A stretch of DNA of 7,563 nt from Candidatus Thorarchaeota archaeon. Its GTDB lineage: Archaea > Asgardarchaeota > Thorarchaeia > Thorarchaeales > Thorarchaeaceae. The notes below the pieces were generated by a model. It had not been told where the DNA came from and made no database searches. It saw only the letters and a list, made by a program, of their open reading frames with translations. Where the stretch lies: NCBI GenBank assembly GCA_016841005.1, contig JAEORG010000042.1:1-7563 (forward strand), given 5' to 3'. The translations under genes and the position numbers were made by a program. This document shows, piece by piece, positions 1 through 6,835 of this stretch; the stretch's first letter is position 1; the number at the start of each line of letters is the position of its first letter.

Positions 1-958
1 GAATTACTGTAGTAGTAATATCTATTCTTGGTCTTTCAGGATCCAGATGATAGCAGTAAGAATATATAGTTGGAGTGTTGAGGCACGATGTATCAATTTC
101 AGGGTAAATAGAATCCAACCGACCGAGACCTCCTACAGCCGCATTGTAGTAGGTCGACCAGAGTGTGTAATGTTGAAGCATGATTAGAGCGGGAAGAACC
201 ATATCTGCACTATGATATCGTGGATCTGGAGAGATGATATCATGAATGATTGTATCTGAACGATTCAGGAAGTCATCATCAATCATGACCCGCACATCTT
301 GCGTTTTCTCACTCATCAAATCTGCAAACTCAGTAGCATTATCATAATTGAACCAGTATAACTTGGCAGTCCATTCTATTAGCGGGAATGCTTCATTCAA
401 GCATGATTCGATTGTGTCTGGATCGATAATCCATTCACGGATGTTTGTTTCATCATACGTTTCATTGAAACCATACATAACCACAAGCGGCACGAATGCT
501 TCAAAGGGTGCATCAAAGTCCTTCACATAATCGACAGCTGAATAATTGCGGTCTATGTCGACATCATTTATTGGTCTCTCAAGGCGTCTTGTAGCATTCT
601 CAAAGAGGTATACAAGTTGCCCTGCAAGATCTTCTTCATCCACTCCTTTTTCATACTCAGGCACTGGCCATCCATATACCGACTCAACCCAATCAGAGAG
701 CCAATTAAAAACTCCAAAATCAAAGAAGTAGTTTCTACTGTCAGAGATGAATCCCCGGAGCGGTAGAGAATTTGGAGCATCAGTCAATGAGAAAAATGGA
801 ATCCATTCATCTTCACTGTCCAAGTCGGAGCTTGAACCTGTATACCAATATGATAGATGAACATCATCAGCAGATACCACTGTTTGTTGTGCCGAGATTG
901 CGTTAAGTAAGAATAACAGACTCAATATCGCAATAGTCTTCACCTTGAAATCGTCCAT
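1..958 (-). CDS. Secreted protein of unknown function, 3' end outside the window
   Basis: I read this frame by hand: 319 codons are open from the ATG (CAT at 956-958) to the window edge with no stop, so the C-terminus is missing. Upstream in frame there is a stop at 992-994 and no other ATG. The N-terminus is a signal peptide: a short charged stretch (MDDFKVK), a hydrophobic core at about residues 8-22, then likely cleavage after AISA (residue 23) or VVSA (residue 30). The mature part is acidic and aromatic-rich, without further clear membrane segments. Five N-X-S/T sequons (N121, N138, N165, N207, N232) fit an archaeal extracellular glycoprotein. No catalytic motif or known family is recognised. 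It lies 215 nt downstream of the phosphodiesterase gene on the same strand but has its own likely promoter. It could be a surface or solute-binding protein; the missing C-terminus might hold a membrane anchor. Confidence 0.8.
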   Translation of the reverse strand, partial: MDDFKVKTIAILSLLFLLNAISAQQTVVSADDVHLSYWYTGSSSDLDSEDEWIPFFSLTDAPNSLPLRGFISDSRNYFFDFGVFNWLSDWVESVYGWPVPEYEKGVDEEDLAGQLVYLFENATRRLERPINDVDIDRNYSAVDYVKDFDAPFEAFVPLVVMYGFNETYDETNIREWIIDPDTIESCLNEAFPLIEWTAKLYWFNYDNATEFADLMSEKTQDVRVMIDDDFLNRSDTIIHDIISPDPRYHSADMVLPALIMLQHYTLWSTYYNAAVGGLGRLDSIYPEIDTSCLNTPTIYSYCYHLDPERPRIDITTTVI

Positions 959-984
959 AGGTCTCGCAAAGCAAAGACTGGAAG

Positions 985-998
985 CTCTATATTATCAA
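985..998 (-). promoter_or_regulatory. Probable TATA box of the secreted-protein gene
   Basis: On the minus strand this reads TTGATAATATAGAG. Its centre is about 34 nt upstream of the ATG at 958, which would give a transcript with a leader of only about 5-10 nt. No convincing Shine-Dalgarno sequence precedes the ATG (GCGAGACCTATG), which agrees with a nearly leaderless message. The call rests on AT content and spacing only. Confidence 0.4.
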
Positions 999-1112
999 TC
1001 GGTTCTTAGCAATCATATTCTATGTATCACATGATGTTATTGTCGTTCTTAGGCAGCCTGTACTTTAATTTGAGAGAGTTCGTCAAGTCGGTTTCAGTCT
1101 CCACTTTGTTGG

Positions 1113-1129
1113 AAGGATAGCCAATCCTT
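1113..1129. repeat. Small stem-loop between two minus-strand genes
   Basis: AAGGAT and ATCCTT form a perfect 6-bp stem around a 5-nt loop, about 45-60 nt past the stop of the phosphodiesterase gene. In the minus-strand transcript no U-tract follows, so it is a weak terminator candidate; it might instead mark a 3' end or be chance. The rest of the 959-1173 spacer shows no ORF or RNA gene. Confidence 0.25.
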
Positions 1130-1173
1130 TTCATATGTAATTGTTCATTCTGCAAGTTCTTTTCCCTATCTTT

Positions 1174-3006
1174 CTAATAGAGAGCCATTTGGCGGTGAAT
1201 TCTCCTCGACTCCCGCTCATCCCTAATACGTGGTTCTGTTTCTTTCTTCTTATCTACAAAGATATCCAGTATTTCACCATCACATTCGTGCTTTTTCCCC
1301 AGCATTCTTGCTATGGTAGGAGCAATATCTACAGTTCGAGCTGTGGGCTTTGGAAAATACCCTTTCCGAATATCAGGACCCCAAATCAATAGCGGGACTA
1401 TCGAGTCTTCTGCGTTCAAACCTCCATGATCCCCTCGTCTATTTTCCTTGTCTTTCAGAAACCACCCAGTTTTAAGATCAGCACGCACAGCAGGATCTAG
1501 AGTATAGCCGTCTTTCAATGAAATAGCAATGTCTCCCCATTTTTCACCCTCGACCAATTTCGTAATTCTTTCAACAGCGTTTGGATATTTCTTCTGACGT
1601 TGACCGCTTTGGAAAAATACTTCGATATCAGTGGGATCAGATGCTATTTCATTATCATCAACTTGGATGACTTTCAAGCTCTTATCTCGATACATTATGA
1701 GATCGATACCACTGCATTCCTTAAGCAACTCAATAACAGCACCCTTTTCATCTTTATTGAAGACGTAAATGAACGCTGCTCTGTCATTGTTGGCAATTAT
1801 AATGTCAGCTTTGTTGAGTTTCATAGAATCATGTCTATCTTCTCTTGATGCACACACTAGTTCCTTGTCTGCTGCAAATTTTTGGAGTTTTTCAATAAGG
1901 TCAGATTGATGATACACTTCACTCTGACTGTGGTCCGCTGTAATCACAGCATAGAGGGGTTTATTTGTATGGCTTCTATAGAATCGAATGGTATCAGCTA
2001 GTTTTTGTATTGCCTCCTCCGCTTCCTTTCGGACCTCTGGGTGTTTGGGTCCAAAGCTATGGCTTTTAGTGTCGGTACCAGTTTTCCAATACACAATTAG
2101 ATCTGCAAGACACTTTCTATCCCCCCACTTCAAACCTGCAAAGCTAAATACTCCTTCTCTATAGAGTGCACCAAGGACATTTATAATAGAACTCTTTTTT
2201 TCTAATTTACGATCGAATTCCCTGATCACTTGAGAAATTGTTGTATTAATGAAATCATCTGTACCTCTGTGTATCCATTCCTTTATGCACTCTGTAAAGT
2301 GATCCTCCCCAAGAGTTTCAAAAATCGTTGAGATATTTGGATTCAATAATTGCTGATTGACCTCAAAGGCATCACCAAGCTCCTCGAAAAATTTCTTGCT
2401 AATTTTGAGGTTCACCTCATTTCCAACGTATCTCTTAAAATCGGGCATGCATCGCCAATACTTCCTCTCTGCGTCATCCTTGATGAAAAATGGTGTTTCT
2501 TCAACCCAGTCGAATGCTGGAATGCGCGTATTATTTGGATACCATCCAGTTACAAGTGTTGCATGGGCTGCAGGAGTGATTGATGGGAAGATCGTGACAC
2601 ACTCGGTATAGTAGCCATTCTCCATCAGATATTTCAAATCTCTATTCTTATCAATCACATCATGAAAAGCCGCCACATTGAGTCCATCTATGATCCAAAA
2701 GAGAACTTTTGGACAATCTTTTATTTCCATATCCAAATTACTGTTGAGCGCTGGCAATGTTTGTCGGTAAGTTATGTACAGAGAATAAATCGTTGTTATT
2801 GCTGTTCCAATTAAAGCAAGAACTTGAGAGACCTGCTTGATAAACAATGGAATCTGTACAATGAAAAACAAAGCAATGAAAGCGACTGCTAATACTATTG
2901 CAAATCCTAATGATTTCAAAACTGGTTGTATATATTCCTTCAACTCTACTTCACTCCCGTCACTCCATGATATGGTTCCGTGTTTATGAGCTACAGAGCC
3001 CCCCAT
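1174..3006 (-). CDS. Membrane-anchored phosphodiesterase, alkaline phosphatase superfamily (PF01663-like)
   Basis: This 610-aa protein is a metal-dependent phosphodiesterase/nucleotide pyrophosphatase-type enzyme. The superfamily uses two metal ions and a Thr or Ser nucleophile to cleave phosphoesters. All expected residues are visible: D107 (WIIDGLN), nucleophile T144 in the run FPSITPAAHATLVTG, D312 and H316 (GTDTKSHSFGP), D358-H359 (ITADHS) and H527 (GDHGG). The C-terminal VDIAPTIARMLG is also typical of the fold. Two hydrophobic segments (about 33-52 and 61-79), joined by a short loop, precede the catalytic domain and form a membrane hairpin. The extreme C-terminus is very basic (residues 586-606). 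The ATG at 3006 is the first after an in-frame stop (3022-3024) and the only start that keeps both membrane segments; no strong ribosome site precedes it. The gene is divergent from the radical SAM operon and shares a mirrored promoter motif with it. The natural substrate is unknown: nucleotide, lipid head group or polymer linkage are all possible. Confidence 0.9.
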   Translation of the reverse strand: MGGSVAHKHGTISWSDGSEVELKEYIQPVLKSLGFAIVLAVAFIALFFIVQIPLFIKQVSQVLALIGTAITTIYSLYITYRQTLPALNSNLDMEIKDCPKVLFWIIDGLNVAAFHDVIDKNRDLKYLMENGYYTECVTIFPSITPAAHATLVTGWYPNNTRIPAFDWVEETPFFIKDDAERKYWRCMPDFKRYVGNEVNLKISKKFFEELGDAFEVNQQLLNPNISTIFETLGEDHFTECIKEWIHRGTDDFINTTISQVIREFDRKLEKKSSIINVLGALYREGVFSFAGLKWGDRKCLADLIVYWKTGTDTKSHSFGPKHPEVRKEAEEAIQKLADTIRFYRSHTNKPLYAVITADHSQSEVYHQSDLIEKLQKFAADKELVCASREDRHDSMKLNKADIIIANNDRAAFIYVFNKDEKGAVIELLKECSGIDLIMYRDKSLKVIQVDDNEIASDPTDIEVFFQSGQRQKKYPNAVERITKLVEGEKWGDIAISLKDGYTLDPAVRADLKTGWFLKDKENRRGDHGGLNAEDSIVPLLIWGPDIRKGYFPKPTARTVDIAPTIARMLGKKHECDGEILDIFVDKKKETEPRIRDERESRRIHRQMALY

Positions 3007-3063
3007 ATCATGACTAGTCCACTAATTAATTTCAAACAATAGACGCCAAATTTGAATGCTTCC

Positions 3064-3081
3064 TTATTGTGCAAATGAACA
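3064..3081 (-). repeat. 18-bp promoter motif, copy facing the phosphodiesterase gene
   Basis: On the minus strand it reads TGTTCATTTGCACAATAA. It matches the copy at 3184-3201 at 16 of 18 positions, and both differences are transitions. It directly follows the TATA-like box at 3080-3091 and so would occupy the stretch between TATA box and transcription start, where archaeal repressors often bind. The two copies point away from each other, 102 nt apart. Confidence 0.65.
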
Positions 3082-3091
3082 ATATATTAAT
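3080..3091 (-). promoter_or_regulatory. Probable TATA box of the phosphodiesterase gene
   Basis: The minus strand reads ATTAATATATTG. With initiation about 25 nt downstream (near 3062), the phosphodiesterase message would have a leader of roughly 55 nt. A second AT-rich patch nearer the gene (about 3025-3035, GAAATTAATTA) is an alternative that would give a nearly leaderless transcript. The 12-mer touches the first bases of the 18-bp motif. Confidence 0.45.
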
Positions 3092-3172
3092 CTGATTTTT
3101 GTTTTAACTTAGGTCGAATAAATTGACCAATTGTTAAGTATTTTTAATTGTTTTTTGTATTTTTTATTACCT
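3092..3172. other. AT-rich core of the divergent control region with T-tracts
   Basis: This stretch lies between the two outward promoters and has no plausible ORF. It holds two T-rich blocks on the plus strand (3096-3105 and 3141-3167, runs of five or six T broken by single bases) and a small imperfect dyad GGTC...GACC at 3112-3128. The T-blocks could be a U-tract terminator for read-through from the left, a stiff A/T segment that keeps histones or other chromatin proteins off, or simple composition bias. The wider spacer 3007-3314 holds promoters and a 14-codon mini-ORF but no tRNA-like or other recognised RNA. Confidence 0.4.
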
Positions 3173-3184
3173 AATATTAATAAT
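3173..3184 (+). promoter_or_regulatory. Distal TATA-like box for the radical SAM operon
   Basis: The plus strand reads AATATTAATAAT and is followed at once by the second 18-bp motif, mirroring the arrangement on the other side. Initiation near 3205 would give a leader of about 110 nt before the ATG at 3315. It could act in tandem with the closer box at 3272-3284, or drive a short RNA. Confidence 0.4.
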
Positions 3185-3201
3185 GTTCATCTACACAATA
3201 A
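3184..3201 (+). repeat. 18-bp promoter motif, copy facing the radical SAM operon
   Basis: It reads TGTTCATCTACACAATAA on the plus strand, the inverted partner of the copy at 3064-3081 (16 of 18 positions equal). Placed just downstream of a TATA-like box, it is a good candidate operator for one regulator controlling both divergent transcription units. The motif has a partial internal dyad (TGT...ACA). Confidence 0.65.
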
Positions 3202-3271
3202 ACTGAGCGAGCAAATCCGAGTATAGTTGAAACCTGCCAGACTCTCCAGACCTCATTCCAATGGCTGTTTA

Positions 3272-3284
3272 CTTTATATTAAAG
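3272..3284 (+). promoter_or_regulatory. Proximal TATA box of the radical SAM operon
   Basis: CTTTATATTAAAG is close to the archaeal TATA consensus. Its centre is about 37 nt upstream of the ATG at 3315, so initiation would fall near 3303 and leave just enough leader to include the ribosome site at 3304-3310. Confidence 0.5.
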
Positions 3285-3303
3285 CTAGGCACAGAAATTT
3301 TCT

Positions 3304-3310
3304 AGGTGAG
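3304..3310 (+). promoter_or_regulatory. Shine-Dalgarno that fixes the start of the 75-aa protein
   Basis: AGGTGAG pairs well with the archaeal 16S 3' tail (...ATCACCTCC) and ends 4 nt before the ATG at 3315. It overlaps the in-frame GTG at 3306, so that GTG is part of the ribosome site and not the start codon. Confidence 0.7.
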
Positions 3311-3314
3311 AATC

Positions 3315-3542
3315 ATGTCTAAAGATGATGTTGCAATTAACACTGTACCTCTACCTGATTATCCAACACTCGATCTTATACCTCGATTTTGGCGATGGGC
3401 AGACCCAATTCCAGAGATAAGACGATTCATTCCCAAGGAAAAGTATGGAAAACTGATTCAAATCGAGCTCGCACATATCCAAAAGGGATTGCAAATGCAG
3501 ATGGACTTCTGCCGTGAGCTTAGTGAACTCGTTGGAAAGTAA
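3315..3542 (+). CDS. 75-aa protein of unknown function, first gene of the radical SAM operon
   Basis: I do not recognise this family. The ATG at 3315 is preferred because a strong ribosome site lies just upstream. The N-terminal half is extended and proline-rich (P12, P14, P17, P23, P31, P33, P40) with a Trp/Arg patch (RFWRW, residues 24-28). Residues about 41-73 look like one long amphipathic helix. There is one cysteine (C66), no signal peptide and no membrane segment, so it should be cytoplasmic. The radical SAM gene starts 5 nt after its stop. A small protein tightly coupled to a radical SAM enzyme can be a peptide substrate, a leader-binding partner or a structural subunit. It lacks an obvious Gly/Cys/Ser/Thr-rich core at the C-terminus, which argues mildly against a classical ribosomal peptide precursor. 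Confidence 0.75.
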   Translation: MSKDDVAINTVPLPDYPTLDLIPRFWRWADPIPEIRRFIPKEKYGKLIQIELAHIQKGLQMQMDFCRELSELVGK

Positions 3543-3547
3543 TACTG

Positions 3548-5161
3548 ATGAGCGACGGTAACGTCGTTCTCATTGCCTTTCAGGATCAAGAGAATCTTGG
3601 TATTGGATACCTTACATCTGCACTAGAGACATCTGGGTATAAAGTTAGGACAATTGATTTCCGATTGCCATTCAAAGAGATTTGCGGAATAATAATAGAA
3701 ATCAATCCATTATTGGTTGGCATTTCTGTTATTTTTCAATATCACCTCAAGCAAGTGAAAGAACTTGTTCATACTCTGCGTAAGGGAGGAGTCGAATGTC
3801 ATATCACTGTGGGAGGACATTATCCCAGCTTGCGATATGACGATTTCCTAGATAGTGTCTCCGGTATTGATTCTATTGTCAGATTTGAAGGTGAGATTAC
3901 GCTCAATAAACTTGTAGAAACGATTGCTCGTAATCAAGATTGGAAAAAGGTCGAAGGAATTGCTTATCGGGATGGAAAAAACGCAGTATCCAATCCATTA
4001 AGACCACTCATTACGAATCTCGATGAATTTCGCTTTCCGAAAAGGATCGCGCCTGATAGCCACAAATGCGTAGGAATTAGATGCGCATCAATGATCGCTA
4101 GTAGAGGCTGTATTCGAGATTGCGCATTCTGCAGCGTTAGACGGTTCTATACTGAGGCTCCAGGTCCATTGAGGAGAACGAGAAGTCCCAAATCAGTTGT
4201 AGATGAAATGAGGCTATTATATTTGGAAAACTACACGCCTATCTTCATCTTTCAAGATGATGATTTTCTGGGCTTTGGTGATAAGTCTGTTAAATGGACT
4301 CGTGAATATATCGAATTATTACAAGAAGTCGAACTTGCTGATAAGATTCACTGGAAAATCAGTTGCCGGTCCGATGAGATAGAATTTGATTTATTCCAAG
4401 CCATGAAAGGAGCTGGACTTCGATTTGTCTACCTAGGTATTGAATCGGGAACTCAAAACGAACTCAACATTATGAACAAACAACTTGATGTCCAAGATAA
4501 TCTCAGAGCTGTGTCAATCCTCAAGAAGCTGAATATTGGATTTGATTTTGGGTTTATGTTATTCGAACCCTGGAGTACATTTGATTCGATTAGGGACAAT
4601 CTGAAATTTCTCAGAAGAATAGCTGGAGACGGAAGTACACCGGTTGTTTTGGGAAGGATGATTCCATATGCTGGAACTGCGATTGAAGCTAAACTGCAAT
4701 CTGAAAAACGACTGAAAGGAACAGTTGTGAATCCAGATTATGATTTCTTAGATCGACGAATCGACAAACTCTATAGCATAATACTAGAAACATTCGAAAG
4801 CTGGATGTTCTCGGAGGCAGGGCTGCTATCACAACTTCGTTTCGACCGGTTTCAACTCGCAGTTCTAAGAAAATTCTATTCACATTTTCATGGGATTGAT
4901 GAGCTTGGTTCGAACATATCGAATATTGTCAAACAATCAAATAGACTCTTCATCGATGTGTGCGAGCAATTTGCTGATCTGTTTGAAGATGAGACTGCAG
5001 ATTCTGATGAAAAAGCACGTGAGCTGATGAAAGCTTGTAGCGTGGAACTGAATTCTGTTGCATCAGCATTATTGAATGCGAAAATGAATTTCCAACAAGC
5101 TGTTCATTCAGAATACTCACACATGAAATCAAAAGGGGAGATCTATGAGAAAACGATGTAA
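3548..5161 (+). CDS. Cobalamin-binding radical SAM enzyme
   Basis: A 537-aa enzyme expected to hold one [4Fe-4S] cluster, S-adenosylmethionine and cobalamin, in the cytoplasm. Residues about 5-160 form a B12-binding Rossmann-like domain, with typical marks at NLGIGYLTSAL (16-26), D37, VGGHYPS (88-94) and FEGE (113-116). The DxHxxG motif is not seen, which is common in this radical SAM subfamily. The cluster motif CxxxCxxC is C188-C192-C195 (GCIRDCAFC). Barrel motifs follow: FQDDDF (235-240), SCRSDEIEF (272-280), GIESGTQNEL (297-306) and GFMLFEP (335-341). Residues about 400-537 form a helical C-terminal extension of unknown role. Relatives methylate unactivated carbons or do ring-forming or rearrangement chemistry on lipids, peptides and cofactors; archaeal GDGT ring synthases have the same general architecture, but nothing here proves a lipid substrate. 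Only a weak ribosome site (GGAAAG, 3533-3538) precedes the start, so it probably relies on coupling to the 75-aa gene. Its end overlaps the next gene by 17 nt. Confidence 0.92.
   Translation: MSDGNVVLIAFQDQENLGIGYLTSALETSGYKVRTIDFRLPFKEICGIIIEINPLLVGISVIFQYHLKQVKELVHTLRKGGVECHITVGGHYPSLRYDDFLDSVSGIDSIVRFEGEITLNKLVETIARNQDWKKVEGIAYRDGKNAVSNPLRPLITNLDEFRFPKRIAPDSHKCVGIRCASMIASRGCIRDCAFCSVRRFYTEAPGPLRRTRSPKSVVDEMRLLYLENYTPIFIFQDDDFLGFGDKSVKWTREYIELLQEVELADKIHWKISCRSDEIEFDLFQAMKGAGLRFVYLGIESGTQNELNIMNKQLDVQDNLRAVSILKKLNIGFDFGFMLFEPWSTFDSIRDNLKFLRRIAGDGSTPVVLGRMIPYAGTAIEAKLQSEKRLKGTVVNPDYDFLDRRIDKLYSIILETFESWMFSEAGLLSQLRFDRFQLAVLRKFYSHFHGIDELGSNISNIVKQSNRLFIDVCEQFADLFEDETADSDEKARELMKACSVELNSVASALLNAKMNFQQAVHSEYSHMKSKGEIYEKTM
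5135..5140 (+). promoter_or_regulatory. Ribosome site for the PLD-like gene inside the radical SAM gene
   Basis: GGGGAG ends 4 nt before the ATG at 5145, within the last codons of the radical SAM gene. It supports this start and hence the 17-nt overlap between the two genes. Confidence 0.6.
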
Positions 5162-6797
5162 GAATAACGGTGTTTCAGTTCATGCCATTGCTGGTACGAA
5201 CGTTGTAATTCTGGGTCTTGGGGTGTATCAAAAGAAGGTTCGAGAAGGCCTCCTCGGATTCGCTGTGCATCGCGAAGACAAAAGTGAGAATGAGCAATAC
5301 TTTCTCAGAGGTTTTAAGACCTTTAAAGAAACAGAACCATATCCGTGGCCAGGAAGTCACTTTAGTACACGTGAACATCCAATACAAACACTGCTCTGGG
5401 GGGACTATACTGCAAAGCCCAATCATACCTATGTTTACACCATCATTCCTTTGAAAGGAAAACCGACAAACTTGGTTGAACATGAAGGCGTCAGTGTAGA
5501 AGTGACCACAGAGAAGTTGTTTGACGAATTTCACGGAGTCTATTTTAATCGTGCAATGGCTGCAAGCCAAGCATACAGTCGAAAATTCGGAGAAGCGAAT
5601 CCAGATCAAGTTCCCTGTCACGAAGCTTGCAAATGGCTCGCAAGGGAACTTGAAGATGAGATGGTCAAATTCATCCGATTGGGTACAGGAAATGGCAATG
5701 GACTAAGAGCTGCCATATACGAATTCTACTATCCTCCAATTCTAGATGAATTCCGTTATGCGCACGACAATGGCGGCGACGTCGAGATTATTTATGACGC
5801 ACGGGATCCCGATGTACGAAAGAATAATGAGAATGCAATAAGTCAGGCGGGCATTGAGGCAATATGTCATCCTCGGGACATCAATCCTAGTTACACGGCT
5901 CATAATAAATTCATAATACTGATTAGAAATAGGACTCCAACATGTGTGTGGACAGGCTCAACAAACATAACGGAGAGTCATTTCTATGGCCATGCAAATC
6001 TAGCACATGTCGTCAAGAGCGAGGAGCTATCAAGCGCATTTCTAAAATACTGGGAGAAACTTCGAACAAACCCAACAGGTCGGGAACTACGCCCCTGGAT
6101 TGAAACTGAAAATCCTATTCCATCTAAGCTTGAGGATAATTCGTTTCATGCATTTTTCTCTCCTAGGAAGTCGCTGGAAATCTTAGAATGGTATACAAAC
6201 TTGATGGAGGAAATAGAAACGAAAGCTAGTAGTTGCGTCTGTATATCAGCTCCATTCGGAGTAAAAGAAGCGCTTAAGGAGTTCTTTGTAAAAGACAAAG
6301 ACTATCTCAGATACATCCTACTAGAACAACGCGGCGGTGTTAGTTTGTTCAGCCGTGATCCTGATAACCGTGTATCATATGGAGCTTCAATTCCAAACTA
6401 CAGACTCGATCGTTGGATGACGGAAGATGTACAATATGGTCATCATGTTAAGTATATTCATACTAAATTCATTCTAATCGACCCATTAGGAAAACAACCA
6501 GTTGTAGTTACTGGATCCGCAAACTTCAGCAAGAATTCAACGAAAGATAATGACGAGAATAGCGTTGTAATTAAAGGTAGCCAACGAGTTGCAGATATCT
6601 ATCTTGGTGAGTTCATGCGTTTGTTCAATCACTATTATTTCCGGAGTGTTCTAAGTCGTATGAAAAAACCAAGTGACTCTGAAGAGCGCAGACGAACCTA
6701 TCTGGTTACTAACAACAGCTGGCTTGATGGATACTATGGTTCTAGTACAAAGGATCCAGATCCACTCAAAGTAAAACAACGTAAACTCTTTGGCTAA
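5145..6797 (+). CDS. Phospholipase D-like protein with N-terminal beta-sandwich-type domain
   Basis: This 550-aa protein belongs to the phospholipase D superfamily, whose two HKD half-sites combine into one active site that acts on phosphodiesters (lipids or nucleic acids) through a covalent histidine intermediate. The first half-site is H253-N-K255 followed by GSTNIT (271-276), but the usual aspartate is I260. The second is complete: H439-T-K441-x4-D446 followed by GSANFS (457-462) and DEN (470-472). Residues about 10-120 look like a separate beta-rich domain, including the run REHPIQTLLWGDYTAKPNHTY (within 76-96), which I recall from a widespread but poorly characterised group of PLD-like proteins. 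No signal peptide or membrane segment is evident; residues 11-27 are only mildly hydrophobic. It is the last gene of the operon and is coupled to the radical SAM gene by overlap. Lipid hydrolase, nuclease and phosphatidyl transferase are all possible activities. Confidence 0.9.
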   Translation: MRKRCKNNGVSVHAIAGTNVVILGLGVYQKKVREGLLGFAVHREDKSENEQYFLRGFKTFKETEPYPWPGSHFSTREHPIQTLLWGDYTAKPNHTYVYTIIPLKGKPTNLVEHEGVSVEVTTEKLFDEFHGVYFNRAMAASQAYSRKFGEANPDQVPCHEACKWLARELEDEMVKFIRLGTGNGNGLRAAIYEFYYPPILDEFRYAHDNGGDVEIIYDARDPDVRKNNENAISQAGIEAICHPRDINPSYTAHNKFIILIRNRTPTCVWTGSTNITESHFYGHANLAHVVKSEELSSAFLKYWEKLRTNPTGRELRPWIETENPIPSKLEDNSFHAFFSPRKSLEILEWYTNLMEEIETKASSCVCISAPFGVKEALKEFFVKDKDYLRYILLEQRGGVSLFSRDPDNRVSYGASIPNYRLDRWMTEDVQYGHHVKYIHTKFILIDPLGKQPVVVTGSANFSKNSTKDNDENSVVIKGSQRVADIYLGEFMRLFNHYYFRSVLSRMKKPSDSEERRRTYLVTNNSWLDGYYGSSTKDPDPLKVKQRKLFG

Positions 6798-6835
6798 TCT
6801 ATCTCCATGACTTTGCCTTGGCGAATTCAATAGCT

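Noticed and set aside
568..780. Short open frames on both strands between 348 and 780
   Set aside because: They overlap the hand-read secreted-protein frame, which is open for 319 codons and begins with a signal peptide; they look like shadows.
854..864. TAGATGAACAT, an 11-base match to the inverted form of the 18-bp promoter motif
   Set aside because: It lies within the coding part of the secreted-protein gene, has no TATA-like box in the same arrangement, and covers only part of the motif.
3237..3251. Direct repeat CCAGAC at 9-nt spacing in the operon leader
   Set aside because: Only six bases repeat, which is expected by chance, and it is not tied to any other signal.
3202..3260. Possible tRNA-like or riboswitch segment (TTGAAACC resembling a T-loop)
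   Set aside because: No acceptor or anticodon stems can be drawn around it, and no conserved riboswitch core is seen.
3306..3542. GTG start giving a 78-aa version of the first operon gene
   Set aside because: The GTG at 3306 lies inside the AGGTGAG ribosome site that correctly positions the ATG at 3315.
5175..5621. 148-codon open frame on the minus strand
   Set aside because: It lies wholly inside the PLD-like gene, which has clear family motifs, and its own translation shows no domain or start signal.
6812..6826. Small hairpin (TTTGC...GCGAA) between the convergent stops as a terminator
   Set aside because: The stem is about five pairs including a wobble, and no T-tract follows on either strand.
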